From the NCBI GenBank assembly GCA_020881915.1, contig JAJFPB010000007.1, positions 2,666,001-2,730,000 of the forward strand: a stretch of DNA of 64,000 nucleotides, read 5' to 3'. This document shows, piece by piece, positions 44,566 through 57,028 of this stretch. Position 1 is the stretch's first letter; each line of letters opens with the position of its first letter. The notes beneath the pieces were generated by a model. That model saw nothing but the letters and a program-made list of their open reading frames with translations. It did no database searches and had not been told where the DNA came from. A program made the position numbers and the translations under genes. Source of the stretch: Paramyrothecium sp. XJ0827. Its lineage: Eukaryota > Ascomycota > Sordariomycetes > Hypocreales > Stachybotryaceae.

Positions 44566-45910
44566 ATGTCCTACCTACAGTTCTCCGAGGCACGACCGCG
44601 TCTGGCCTTGACTGGCGCGTTCGCGGCCTGGAAATTCTTCCTGCTCGCCATCACGCTAGGCTCGGCCGTTGGTCCCGACTATGACACGTCCACATCACTG
44701 TTCTTTGAGCGTGTCTACGGGGTGGGCGCCCATGTCCCGGTGTTGGCCCGTCGACTGACGAGATGGGATGCCCTGTACTTCGTGCATGCCTCTCGTCACG
44801 GCTACGTCTACGAACAGGAGTGGGCGTTCGGCACCGGGCTGACTACTCTGATCGATGCAGTTGTTAGATTCGGCCAAGCTCTTGGTGTCAATGTCGAAAG
44901 CGTGTTTGAACCTCTTGTGGCCATCGCCATCGCCACCGTCTCCCACTTCATTGCGGTGCTGTCCCTTTATCAGTTCGCCGTCCTGGTCTCCAAGGACCGC
45001 AAGCTAGCTTTCATCGCCTCAGCTCTACACGTCGTCTCGCCGGCTGGTCTCTTCATGTCTGCTCCTTATGCAGAAAGTCCATTCGCCTGCCTTTCGTTTG
45101 TTGGTAATCTGCTCTTTGCCCTCAGTCTTCAAGAAAGCTTCAGCGGCGTGCAGCGTGACTTGACGCAGATTGCCGCCGGTATCGTCTTTGGACTTTCGAC
45201 AACGCTCAGAAGCAATGGCCTGTTGAGTGGTGCTATATTCGCCGTAGAAGCGGTCACTTGCCTGCTTGTATTCACTAAGCAACCAAGTCTTTCAAGCCTC
45301 CGACGATTGGCTGCCCCTGTGCTAGGCGGGTTGTGCATTGCCGCTGGGGCAGTTGTTCCTCAGTATGTGGCCTGGCAAAGATATTGCAACCCCGAGCTTG
45401 GGGCAGCTGAGCTACGCCCGTGGTGCTCTCGACTCGTGCCTAGTATCTACAGCTTTGTTCAAGATCATTACTGGTAAGTGTCTCGGCGGCACTTTCAAAG
45501 TCACGTATAACTCACACTTACAATCTAGGAATGTCGGATTTCTAAGATACTGGACGCCCGGGCAAATTCCCTTGTTTGTTCTTGCAGCCCCCGTGCTAGC
45601 TGTGCTTCTCAAGTCCGGCATAGAAGTCATAACGAAGCCTTCGCAAAGCTTCACCGTCATGCGGCCATTCCAGCCATTGGTGTACACACTCGCAGCCAGC
45701 CAAATCCTCCTTGCAGTGCTAGCCCTCACTAGCTATCATGTCCAGATCATCAGTCGCATATCTTCGGCATACCCGATATGGTATCTGTGGCTTGCGGGCT
45801 GCTTACGGGACAACAAATTGCAGGCTTGGGGTCGTGGCTATACACTTTTCATGGCCATGTATGCGGGCATTCAAGGGGCATTGTTTGCATCCTTTCTACC
45901 CCCTGCGTAA
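44566..45910 (+). CDS. GPI18: GPI mannosyltransferase 2 (PIG-V/Gpi18)
   Basis: Exons 44566-45473 and 45529-45910; 429 residues. The 55-nt intron gives QDHYW|NVGFLRYW. It adds the second mannose to the GPI-anchor precursor in the ER lumen using dolichol-phosphate-mannose, an essential step for cell-wall GPI proteins. It is a multi-pass membrane protein with about eight to ten hydrophobic segments. The signature luminal loop RRLTRWDALYFVHASRHGYV with following YEQEWAFG matches the family's W-D-x-x-Y-F...GY-x-x-E-x-x-x-A-F block. Further conserved peptides are SPAGLFMSAPYAESPFACLS, TTLRSNGLL and YWTPGQIPLF. The ATG is the first Met before the conserved N-terminal helix. No neighbour is functionally linked. 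Confidence 0.94.
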
Positions 45911-47309
45911 CTGTTGGGTCGCAGTTGTTGTTGTCCCGTTTAGGTCACAAGATGCGAATTGTGCGCCAGCTAGATCAATACCCGGGGGGGGGTTGTCTGT
46001 TCATCTCCGGGGACAGGGTCAGCGTACGCTTACGGGGACAACATCTTCCCCTTGGGTGGTGCAGCAGATTATACACTCGGCTAAGGCCTGACCCATGCCT
46101 TTTGCAGCACCAAAAGCACCTGATATTGGTTCACCCGGCTGGTATACGGTTCTTCGAAGCCAATGCTAGACCACCACGTTTGCAACCGGACACATACCGA
46201 CAGCAAATATGATCGATCAGGTGCGATCCTATGTCATGGTGCTCGGTGCAAACATAATTGTGTCGCCTGAAGCTATCACCCGTGGGTGTGTTTGTGAAAC
46301 AAAATACGCGAACCTTTACACGTTGAAAATTGTTTCCTATAATTAACATCCCTAGGATGCAACTGACGTCAAAGCAGAGCGAGGTGCCATACAGGGAGAA
46401 AGAGGTGTAGATCTGGGTTCTAAAACAGATCCTGTCTTGCTACCTGCAGCACTGGATCTGCATTATTACAGATGATGATAGGGCTTCTCGCAGGGCTGAG
46501 ACGCAGCAGCTGTTTCGAGTAGTGGGCCCCCGCATTACAATTTGCCACTTATTAGGAAGGTTGTGAGAATTTACGCCCGATACATGTGCGCAGATTGCCC
46601 CAACGATGATACTCAATTATTGGGTTAGGAGCCATCGCGCACATGTGTCAGGCGTAAATTCTCAGAACCTTAAAGGGTTTCCTTCGAGCGAGACCATGAA
46701 TGGACACGACGTCACAGAGTAGGGTTTGCCGTAACACAGAGCCAAGGGGGCCCTTCCCCTTCGTTCTGCATCAGCAAGACTGGCGCTGTGACGTCCTGAA
46801 TGGCCCCCTGCTCGAGAAATACGACTGCTTTTGTAAGGCCATCTACCAGAGGATTCAAGATTCCACTTTGACGTGACGCCAAAAGGTTATTGCCATGTCC
46901 ATTTGACCACGATGGGCAAGGTAACATCTAGATTTGCAGGGCTGGTTTCACTGGAAGAAAAGTGTTAGCCTATCTGCGAGGCCTTCAGATCCTGGCCTTG
47001 TGGCTGAGTTCTAAATTTAAGCTGAGCCCCTATTAACCTTAAGGTCAGCACAGGGGTCTGGCAGGGGTAGAAATGGGCTGTAAACAGAGGGTGATGAGGT
47101 TCACTCACGTTTCCCCGGAATATTAAAAGCCAAGACATCTCTTGGCTTCCGTCCTTTTTTATGCTTATTAGTCCTACCAGACTTAGAAAGCAAATCCTTT
47201 CGCGTGGTACTTAAACATTACCACGTCCAGTATCAATTCTCTTACAGGGCAGGCAGTTCCTCACTCCTCAACCCTCAGTTCTCAGCCTTCACTCCTCACT
47301 TTGAAAACA
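45911..47309. other. Intergenic with long imperfect palindrome
   Basis: No intact gene. The main feature is an inverted repeat at 46557-46671. A second short inverted pair, GACGTCACAG/CTGTGACGTC, lies around 46708-46717 and 46785-46794. The right end (about 47200-47309) is a pyrimidine-rich leader of the next gene. Confidence 0.55.
46557..46671. repeat. Imperfect palindrome, 35-bp arms
   Basis: Left arm 46557-46591 and right arm 46637-46671 pair at about 31-32 of 35 positions around a 45-base loop. The arms start AAGGTT and end GCGC. No target-site duplication is evident, so a transposon origin is not proven. Confidence 0.8.
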
Positions 47310-48642
47310 ATGGCTCCCAAAGGCGGCAGCGGCGGCGGTGGAGGTAGCAGCGGTGGCAGCAGCGGCGGCAGCAGTGGAGGCTCTGGAGACTCTGGAGGCT
47401 CAAGCGGTGGTTCTGACAGCGGCAGCTTTCCTCCATCATCCAATGGCGGTGGCAGTGACTCGGGCTCTTCCCCACAAGTCATGCCCAAACCCGACCCGAT
47501 CCCCAATCGCGACGGGGACGACAACGGAGACGTACAGCCTGTTGAAACCAAGAGCCCGCCACCAGGTGCTCAGTCTAGCTATACCGATCTCGTTCGGACT
47601 CAGCGCCCACGTTTCCTCAGGGGTCCCAAGGACCTTCGCATGTCCCGCAGGTGTCGGCTTAACGACCGTGACATCAACGATGTCGGTTATGTCGAAATCG
47701 AAGACACCTCGCCGGCACTTGAGGGCGCTTCGTGGTCCGAGGGTGTTGCGACCTACGACGCCGACGGCGACACCGTAGACATCTTGCAGAACTTTTACTT
47801 CGGCATGCAGGACAGCAAGAAGCTCGAAGACACGAGCAGCTGCGCCGTCTTCTTCACAAACGTCACAGACTCTGTGGGCTTCGTGGAAGGCCAAGGCCGC
47901 CAGCAGGACACGTCTTGCAACTGGGCCATGAGCAAGCAGTGCGTCGACGCCATGGTCAAGCGAGCCCTGGACGTCAGGACCACCGGCAGCGTCGAGGACA
48001 CCTGCAAGCGGCTCGGGGAGGCATTCGAGGACAACCTGGACAGGGAGTGCGCAGAGTTCGCCGGCAGAAACTGGAACGGCCTCGTGGTCAAGCGTGAGTG
48101 ACTTTCTCGTGTGCATTCTCGCCCCATGATACAATGTGCTGATTCAAGGACGCAGCGTTGACCGAATCTCTGAAATCCGAGAAGTTGCTGAAGAAACAGC
48201 GTGATTGCTGGCCGGCCGAGAACGAGCAATCGGACCTCACCCTCGTCGCATCCATAAACCGAAAGGTATGTTTCACCAAAACACTGATCACCTCATCAGG
48301 TCATCCACAAGCAGAAGAAAAACTGACCCGTCGTGATTCCCACAGGTCCGCGCCGCCTCCACTGACCCGCTCGACTTCGACACAACCGCCACCCTCACCC
48401 AGTTCGGCGTCATGCCCATCCTGACCTTCTTCTACCCCGACGACGGCGACCTCCTGTCGAGGGCCGAGGCGCACATGACGTGCATCAAGCCCGTGGAGCA
48501 GGAGCGGGCGGCCGCGGCGACCGACAACGACCCCGACTCGGCGGGCGTGCGGCTAGGCGTTAACCCGTGGGACTCGGGCATGCTCGTTTTGACGCTGTGG
48601 TTGATGGTGGCTCTGTTTGGCATCGGGACCCGCGCAAGGTAA
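47310..48642 (+). CDS. Gly/Ser-rich protein with C-terminal membrane segment, unknown
   Basis: Exons 47310-48093, 48156-48265 and 48346-48642; 396 residues. Introns are 62 and 80 nt with GTGAGT and GTATGT donors; junctions VVK|ALTES and NRK|VRAAS keep one frame. Residues 1-60 are a Gly/Ser tract (SSGGSSGGSSGG), followed by Asp/Pro-rich linker. Residues about 95-265 look folded and contain spaced cysteines (SSCAVFF, TSCNWAMSKQCVDAMV, DTCKRLGEAF, DRECAEF). One hydrophobic segment sits at the very C-terminus (GMLVLTLWLMVALFGIG), followed by TRAR, suggesting a tail-anchored or GPI-like topology without signal peptide. Not recognised as any family. The gene structure is supported by clean splice sites and codon bias. 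Confidence 0.75.
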
Positions 48643-49068
48643 CAAAGTAACCCTTTTTTATGTATGAACTGATGGAATTCTGGGATATTGGACAAGTATG
48701 GACAACATAGAACGGGTTTGCTCTTTAACGAGATATCCAGGAGGATTGCGGACAAGTGTACGAGCATAACTTGCATTATAGAATGACTGTAATTTTAGCC
48801 GACTTGACTTGAAGAAGTGCAAACTCTCTATCTCCCCACAGAATGCGATATGGGTACACTCAAGGTCTCCTTACCAATGAGCTCTAATCGATCATGTTAA
48901 TGTGTCAACAAATTCGTTGATTCATTAACATCGTACCACGCAGTATTCGCGCGGCATCTAAAGGGGGTGCTATTTCTACAGTGAACAAAGGCGCGCCTCG
49001 CACCTAACATTACAATAAACCCTGCCGGAGCATTTTCCATCCCCCACCTCCCAAGCTCCCCTCCCGCA
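48643..49068. other. Convergent intergenic
   Basis: 3' regions of the Gly/Ser-rich gene (+) and the protease-like gene (-). AT-rich. Nothing else recognised. Confidence 0.6.
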
Positions 49069-50801
49069 TTACGCCAGCTCGGCACGGTTGACTCGGTGGT
49101 CCGGCGAGACGGAGGCGCTGCTCAGCATCTGCGGGGCCGTCGTCGCCGATAGCTCGCTCGCCGTGCCCAGCGGCGAGGGCTTCGGCGTGCCGGGCTCGCC
49201 CATCTCGGCCTTGTACATGTGCGCGGGGCCGAGCTCGTGGTGCGGCTGCGGCTCGCCGGTCGACGCGAGCTCGGCTGCTGTCGTGCGGCGCCGGCGTCGA
49301 CGGATGAGGAGGAAGGCGGCAATGGCGAGGACGGCGGCTGCGCCGACCACGCCGACGGCGATGCCTGCCGTGGCGCCCGTGGATAGACCACCGCCGGACG
49401 CCGCTGGCTCCGCATTCCCAGGCGTCTCTGACGGGTTCGTCCTGCCGTCGCCCCCCGCTGCCGAAGTGCAGAACGTGGATATCTCCTCGCCCTTTTCATC
49501 CACAGCCACCAGATCCTCCTGGTCCGTGGCATTGGCCTCCCACAGCGTGAACATCTCGGTATCGAGATTGGCCATCAGGTAGGCGGCCGCCAAGAACTGC
49601 TTGCCCAGGTGCGGCAGCGTGGGCGAGTCCCTGCCCAGGTTCTTGATGGCCAGAACGCGGGTGTCGTTGTTGGTGACGAGCTCGCCGCTCTCCTCGTCGA
49701 CGACCCGGTCCGGCTGGACAAGCTGGTGGTTCGGGATGCGGATGGTCGGGCCGTACCGCAGCCTGACCGTCAGGTCGCCTTCGAAGGGCGTCGACCCGGG
49801 GTTGAATACCTGTCCGTTGTAGACGAGGCCGTAGCCGAGGGACGTGTTCGCCCCAATCAGCCCGGCCAGCTTCTCGTACCGGCTGCCTCCCAAGGACAGG
49901 GCGACGGGGTACCGCGGGAGGATGCAGGCGTCCATGGAGCGCGTCCCATCGTCGAAGAGGCTGACCTCGGTGCCGTTGGGAAAGTTGAGCGCGACGTCGT
50001 TGATCGTCACCATCATGCGCGTGCTGCATTCGCTGCCGAGGTCCGCCATGCGCAGTGAATACTCCTCCCCGGAGACCTTTGCGCGGTCGTACCCGCCAAA
50101 GACAAACGTCCCGTCGAGCTGCGTTTCCCGGTCCTCGCCCATCCATCCGTAGAAAATGCTCCACGTCCGAGACGCTATCCTCCCGCTCTCCTTCAGGCTG
50201 CCGAGGATGGTTGACTGAGGGCCGAGGCCGAACCCGGCAAGTGGTTGGTAGCCATTTCCGGTGTCTTTGCTTGGGATGCCGATCGCGAATTCGGGGAGGG
50301 AGGTGTTTTCGTTGATCCGGACTGTGTCCTTGACAAAGTCCAGAACTCGATACGTTGCATCGTTGGGTTCAGGCGGAATTGCGTTGCTTTGCAGAACCCC
50401 TGAGCTGTTGGATGCTTGCGGGTCATATCGACCACCACGCCATGTGAGGCAAGCATCTCCAGTGTACTCTGGATCCTTGGCACAGTACCCGTTCGAACCG
50501 TATATCATGATGTTATTAGTTGGCCTGTAATCGAAGTCAGCCCAGAACCAGGTTTTGCGGTCCGATCCGCCTTCACATCGGTAACCAACCATCTCGGCGC
50601 GAATGCAATGTCCTGTGGTGGCTCTCCAACGGAGAATGCTACGCCACGGGAAACGGCGCCGTTTGAAAGTGTGACGTTGCGAATCTTGGAAACGACCGGA
50701 TACGGCGCACAGTCTGCGGCCTCCGCGACCCCCGCGAGGGCGGCGATCACGGACATGGCGACGAGTCTTGCCTTTCCATGCTTCCTAGAAGGAATTTGCA
50801 T
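49069..50801 (-). CDS. Membrane-anchored aspartic-protease-like protein, non-catalytic
   Basis: Exons 50801-50590 and 50524-49069; 555 residues. The 65-nt intron (donor GTTGGT, acceptor TTACAG) gives APRW|PTNNIMIYGSNGYC. A signal peptide (MSVIAALAGVAEA, about 16-28) is followed by a pepsin-fold ectodomain with several sequons, then one membrane helix (AGIAVGVVGAAAVLAIAAFL, about 457-478), RRRRRR, and a cytosolic tail of about 70 Ser/Pro/Thr-rich residues. The family cue is RGVAFSVGEPPQDIAFAPRW. The place of the first DTG is FAPRW, and that of the second is ACILPRYPVALSLGGS; neither holds D-T/S-G. It is probably a non-peptidase homologue acting as receptor or adhesin. Fungal relatives with this architecture exist, with unknown role. 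Confidence 0.85.
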
Positions 50802-52321
50802 AGCGCAGATGCGAGAAGAGGTGGTCGCGGGACTGGGAGGAGATGGCACAGTCAACGGGCTGGTTCCTGGGAAGCCAACGGGCCTGAGCTCGACGCGATT
50901 CCCTTCCCGAGGATATTAAAGGGTATCTAAGAGGCTTTGACCGGCTATCGGGCTTCGTTCAATGACGCCACCCCTGAGCTTTTTCGAATGTAGAGTGGCA
51001 GAACCAGTTCTACAAGCGTCGAAGAAGGATTCCCTCCGCCCAGAAACCGGAAAAGTGCAACGGGCCTTCGCAGCCCAGCAGCGCCGGGAGCGACGCTGGG
51101 CAACGAAATAGCCACTGCCGGGATGCATCCTGTGCGCAGGGTACGGCATCCTTCGAGACAACGTCTGCCAAGCACAACGGCGCAGGACCCATTGAGCCAA
51201 TGGAGGGGCCGCATGGGCTATTCCGGGCCTACCATGGTACACTACACACGCTGGCCGCCGTCATGTTGCCCTGCGAGAGATACCCGGGCGGAGCGCGACA
51301 TGTCGACGGATTGGTACAGCGCAGGGCTGAAACCTGCTAGTGACCCCCTAGCAATGACAAAACCCCATGGTCGTCCACCGTTTGTAGGGCTGCGATTGGG
51401 CGAACGTGCCGAGCCATCCCCTGCATCTGGGTGGAGTTCATGTCCTCCTCTCGGAGCAGAGTCTCGAAAGGAGCAAGATGTGCCATATAGTGCCTTGGAT
51501 TAGGATTGAGTAGGTTCCGTATCGAGTCGACTCTGGAGAGGAAGGTAAGCGCGAGTGTTGCATCGCATCGCATCGCATCGCATCGCATCGGGTGAAACCC
51601 ATTCCCAGAACAGCAGACAGCCAGCGAGCTGTGGTCTCGCACCGCCACAGTTCTGTCTGTCTGAGATGTTATGATCCTCAAGTTACCCATGGGTGCAGGG
51701 AGTCTCCGCTGTGGGTTACCCGGCCCGCTGAATGGGCCCCTTCAAGTGGGTTTGTCTCACTTGGCCGAAAGGCTCTCTTTAGTAGGTGGGCTTGGTAGGC
51801 TATGGTCCTTTATTTCCGCCTCGATACAAGCAAATCCTGGCTCTGCTGAGACGTGGTGTAACCAAACAACCCGAGATGAGACACATGGGGAATACGCTTT
51901 TCTCTCATAATAGCCATGACGGTGAAGCTTTTTGCCATTTGTTGCCCGACGGGCTTCGTGTGGCCGTCCAGCAGCTCCAATAGCAGATCATGTGTTCGTC
52001 CCGACCCTTTTGCCCAGAATGCGAGCTCATCATGAAGTACGTTGTGTCGGCGAGTAGGCACAACCACGTCAAGACTCTCAACTTGTGTCATGGAACAAGA
52101 CTCGCCCAAGAAAGGTCAATGATATGGGAAACCATCTCTACCGCTTGATATTACTATTGCAGTATAATAACTAAGCATCTGCTGTAGAACGCTCCTACGC
52201 CATACAAATTGTATACCCAGACAGATGCACCCGTAATGTAAGAGATACATGCCCAAACTCCTTTCACGCGACCAGGGCTGGTCCATTATGTTATTGCCCT
52301 GGTCAGTCATATACCTGTCGT
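50802..52321. other. 1.5-kb intergenic region with pentanucleotide repeat
   Basis: Promoter of the protease-like gene at left and 3' side of NPC1 at right. Contains (CATCG)6 at 51561-51590. No gene or RNA recognised. Confidence 0.55.
51561..51590. repeat. (CATCG)6 microsatellite
   Basis: Six perfect tandem copies of CATCG in an intergenic region. The five-base unit shows it is not under coding constraint. Confidence 0.9.
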
Positions 52322-55300
52322 CTAAAGCTCGTCTTCCGAGTCGCTGTGCTCGTCGTTGACTCGGATCGCGCGCCACCTCCTATCCGTCAAGTCCTGGGCT
52401 GCGGTGCCCTCGCTCTCGGGGTCAACATAACCCTGGCCCCCCGCAACGCTGAGTGCCACGGGCAGGAAGATGAGAGCGTGCAGTGCGGCGAACACGACAA
52501 GCGAAAGCCAGACGCGGAAGTAATAAATCTCAAAGATTTTGGACCGCGTGAAGGCAAGTACACAGACACCAAGGAGCTTCGTGACAGTGATGCCGGAAAA
52601 GACGGAGCCGCCCACGTTGGCGAGCGCCGTCCAAGCCCGTGCGTCACGGCCCCGGAAGGTGTTGCTGTGGTTCTCCATGACGGTGCGAGATGGGAACATG
52701 AATGCCCGCGCAATGTGGGCGCAGAATTCTACCGAAATGCCAACGCAGATGATCAGGTTGACGAGTGACACGGCGTTCAGGGACACGCCGAACACAGCCA
52801 TTGAGCCCATAATGTCAATTACGCTCATGATGACGGTGATAGTGACCACGGCTCCAGTAGCCACGGATCCTAGCAACACGGAGGCAATGGCGAAAATGAT
52901 GCCAACCGCAGCGGCCAGAAGTCCTGCCGTCAACGGTACAATGCTCAAGTATTGGTCGAAGAAGATGTAGAACACGCTATAGGGGAAGACATCTGCTCCA
53001 GTCCTCTCTGAGATGTCAGATGCAATTCGTCGCGCCGCAGAGTATGCATTAATGAAGTCCTTTTGACTCCGAAGTGGTGTATGCGCGGTCCTGAAGTGGC
53101 TGGCCTTCACTCCGCTCTTGTCTTCATTCAGTACAACCGCTTGTCCGTAGGCAGCCTGGCCACCAAGTGGGCAATCATCGCCAGTCGGGGTCTCGAGGAA
53201 TTTGGTGAGGTAGTGCACAAACTCGTCGCCCTCTGGCATACCCGAAAGGGTGACGTTCCATGCCGGGTTCCTGTTGGCAAAGCATGTCTCACCATGCTCT
53301 ACGCAGCATTGCTCGTACATCGGGTTCAACCATTGGAAGAAGTCATCAACCCAGCTGGCTGTCGGCGACGACATGAACGAGACCTCTGGTCTCTGTCGCT
53401 CGAGTTCGAGTGTGTTCGAGAGAGAGAGGTCCTGGCAAGTCGTAAACCTGGAGCACAGCTCTTGCTGCTCGTGGCGGTGCGACACATCTACCCCGCGAGT
53501 GACAAAGTAGAGAGGTGGCCCTATCTCGAGATAATCGTATAAATCGTTGAAGTACGGAATCAAGTACGATCCATCCGGGATTGCGACGCGCTGATCGAGA
53601 CCAATCTCAATCTTCGGCAGTAGTGCAACGGCAGTCGCAAAAAGGCCCAAGAAGATGGTAATGACAACCAATTTTACCTTCCTGCCCAAGATAAATGGCG
53701 CGTATGTGCTCTTGATAAACGTTTGAAGGAAGCTCTCCTCTTCCATGTCGGAAGGCCTGCCCCCGGGAACGTAGCCATTGCTGCCGTTCAAGTGAACTCG
53801 AGCCTTGGCGATTTGCCACCATGGCCAAAGCTCGCATCTGTGGTCCTCAACCCGCATCTGATTCAACGACAAGAAGGAGACAAACATAGTGGTCTGCAGT
53901 ACAGCATTGACAAGAACGGCACCGGCTGCGTAGGCCGCAAAGTTTCGGACGGCAGGCATACCAACAGCAGCTCCGAGAGCGAAGGCAGCCGTTTCCGTCA
54001 GGGCCGAGAACAAGATCGAGGGTCCCATCCGACCAAGCGCTCGTGCAACACGCTCCTCGACCATCTGATCAGGGCAGCTAAGGTTGACTCTCTCCAGCTC
54101 GTGGACAATAAGGAAAATGTTGTCAACACCAACGGCGAGGATGATGAAGGGGATGACCTCAGCGATGATCAAAGTCGCCTTCAAGCCCACCCACGAGAAG
54201 AAACCGATTGAGGCACCGATCGATAGGAGGACAATGATGATTCCCACCAGGCCAAGCGTCACCTTTGACTCGACCAGCAGCAGGGCAGGGTTTCGGAACG
54301 CATGCTTGAAGGGCGTTCCCAGCGCCATGCATGCATAGATAAACATGACAATGTAGCTGATAACGACAATTTTGGCATCGGTGTTAGTGGATTTGTTGAG
54401 CTCTTGTTCCAAGCTGATCTCGGTGTTGAAGGATAGTCGGAGTCCTCGATCCTCTGCTTCCTTCTGTACCTCGAGCAGCTTGTCCCGGAGAGCGGTCTCG
54501 AAGTCAATCGCATACGCGAGTTCATCAGTGCCCTCGGCTGCGTTGTTCACGACCCATGTAACGGTAAGGGCCTTGGCATCCAACGCGTCCTTGTCGAAGC
54601 CTCCCAGCACCATCTTAGGATCAATAGGCTGGCCAAACTCTGGCCGGCAATCCACAGGAGATTTGGTACAGGCACGTAAATCATCTTGCCAGTAATCCCG
54701 ATCGAGGCTCTTGTCGGTCCAGTACGCTGTGACTGACTGAACAACACAGGCATCATTGGCAGGCTTGAAGCATAGATCGCGAAAGTGCTTTTTGTACGTA
54801 GGACTTTCGATTTTTGCAACATCCGCCTCGACTTCCATCCACCACTTGAGGGTGTCATAGCTCAGAACCGGCCCCGGGCCCGCGGGGCTTGTGTCGTTGA
54901 CCAAAAATATCTTCTCGGCGCGGTAGAAAGCTCCAAAGTTGTTGTCAAAGTATGCTTTCTCTTGAGCAGCTGCAGAGGACGGGCTGACCCAAAGTCGAGC
55001 TGGCTCCCGTTCCAGATCAAATCTGAACCAGCCGACACAGAGAAGAGCAACCACCAAAAGACTGCTGCCGATTGTCAAACCCGGGAATCGCGCAGCAGCG
55101 TGTCCGAGCTTGTAAAAGACTCGGTCGCACTTATCATTAAGCCAATAACGCTTAACAGGTCGCTCGCGCATAGTTTCCGTCAAAACTGGACCGCCTTCGT
55201 CTTCATCGTCGCTGATGGAAGATTCATGCAGTAATCGTGTCCTCTCAACTCTGTTCTGTGTGTATGTTCTCCATGCCACGTGTCCAATGACGTATCCGAT

Positions 55301-56222
55301 CAAAGTCAGGAAAAGGACGGAGTATGTAAGGATAGATGCGAAAGAAAGGCATGGCAGGAGGCCCACTTTGCAGGATCCTGGTTTCTTGACCTCGGGCAGC
55401 TCAGGGCAGACCTCAGGACAGTCGACGCAAACGCACCGGTAATCCGGGTCCTCGTCGTTGCACTTCTTGGGTTTCATTTGCACAGGCCTCATCTCGGGCT
55501 CGGAATATTCGCTTGGGAAGTTGATTTGGAAAGGTGAGCCAACAAAGGGCTTCTTGGTGCCGAGGAATGTGAGCATTTCATGATAGTTCTTGGCGCCGCC
55601 TCCAATCAAATCCATGGCCTTGCTGTTTGCGCCTCCAAACTTGACTTCCTTGCAGCTGTCGTAGAAACCGGTGCCATACTTGGCGGATATTAACTGGTCA
55701 AGCTCGGTAACAAGGTGCTTTCCGTTCTTCTCTGCAGAGTCGGTGACGTTGACGAAGAGCGACTGGTCAGGCGAGCATGTGAAGGTGCAGAACAAGTTGA
55801 AGAAGTTGTACTTGCAAGCCGGGCAAGAACCGATGAGAGTATTTGGCGTGCCAAGCTCGGACTTGAGCGATTGGACCTAGCAGGAATGTTAGTCGGTCAA
55901 CGTGCCTCGTACGCCGCAGGACAGTACTCACCTGGTCCAGCGTGCAGCAAACGGGGCCCTCGCTCCATGCACTACCACAGAGGTCTACGAGCTCTTTGCG
56001 CAATTCGGCATCGGGATCCTCGGCCAGACCGTTATCGACGCAGGGCAGGTCCTTTCCAAACAGACTCTGCTTGCCGCAGTGTCCACGGAAAGCACATCGT
56101 CCCGCTTCGTGCTTGGGCGTGTACGGCTGGAGTTGAGCTCCGGCTCCTGGAGCTCCAGTCGATTCGGCGCGAGCGAGGGAGAAGGCGGCAGCTCCAGAGA
56201 GGAGCAGGAGTCGATGACGCAT
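52322..56222 (-). CDS. NCR1: NPC1-type intracellular sterol transporter (Ncr1)
   Basis: Exons 56222-55932 and 55876-52322; 1281 residues. The 55-nt intron (branch CGACTAAC) gives CCTLDQ|VQSLKSEL. It moves sterol from the vacuolar/lysosomal lumen into the membrane. A signal peptide (LLLLSGAAAFSLARA) is followed by the Cys-rich N-terminal sterol-binding domain with CAFRGHCGKQ, GPVCC, GSCPACKYNFFNLFCTFTCS and VCVDCPEVCP. Then come the first membrane helix, a luminal domain, and the five-helix sterol-sensing domain (VTLGLVGIIIVLLS, IAEVIPFIILAVGVDNIFLI). A second luminal domain and an RND-type C-terminal helix bundle (GISVEFCAHIARAF) follow. Length matches Ncr1/NPC1 (about 1170-1280). The tail is acidic, EHSDSEDEL, with no obvious sorting motif beyond that. 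Confidence 0.97.
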
Positions 56223-57028
56223 CGGCTCGGCTGGGCGGCCTCTCGGCCGGGACGGATAATGCGGGAAACGTATGGAAAGCCTCGCCTGAAGAAGCAAGTG
56301 CTCTACGTAAAACGAACAAGATGCGATGGTGACAGCGTTGGGAAACGGACCATTTATCCAGATGAAGAAAGCTCGTTGGGAGTTGGAGCGGTCGCAGATC
56401 GAGGTGAGGTATGCGGGATGACGATGGGGTCGCGCGACACCGCAAAGGTCATGGTGACGCCAGTCAGCAATCGGCGCATAGTAGCGTTGGGGTACGGTAC
56501 CAGCACAGCACCTGTCCCTTACGTCGCTGCTGCAGCCGGAAGCCTGTTTGGGCCACCTCAGGCTCCACCCAGCCCCGGATAGCTTTGTGTGACCTTCCGG
56601 GTCCGGCAAATCATCCACAAGGCCTCTTGAGGTTACTCACATCCAGCTACCCTGGAGAGTTACTTGTTCCCCAGATTCAATACTCTAGGTCGTCCCGGGT
56701 TACCATATCTACGAAACGTGTTTTTTTATATTACTCTCAGTATCTCGAAAAGAGAAAGGAGAAAGGAGAAAGGAGAAATACATATAGCAAGAGTAATTAC
56801 GCAATAATTGGATTTGACTGTGGCCTGGCCACACATCAGCCGTGTGAGTGGCTTAATCACAATTCTGAGACACATCACAGCACACAAGACTCATCACCGA
56901 CTAGAAACATTGAGCCATTGTTTTAGAGATGCGTTTCCTCATCAAACATTTCATAAACAATCAAGGTACATACTGCATTATGATGATGAACCATCCCAAA
57001 CACCACGCTCCTGCAGTCACAGCGGGTT
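56223..57028. other. Intergenic
   Basis: Promoter of NPC1 and 3' side of the SLATT gene. Contains about 3.7 copies of AGAAAGG at 56754-56779. No gene recognised. Confidence 0.55.
56754..56779. repeat. AGAAAGG short tandem repeat
   Basis: Three full AGAAAGG copies plus a partial fourth, purine-only, between NPC1 and the SLATT gene. Confidence 0.8.

Noticed and set aside
46557..46671. Calling the palindrome a MITE
   Set aside because: No target-site duplication or known terminal motif is visible beside the arms and copy number cannot be judged from one window, so it is listed only as an inverted repeat.
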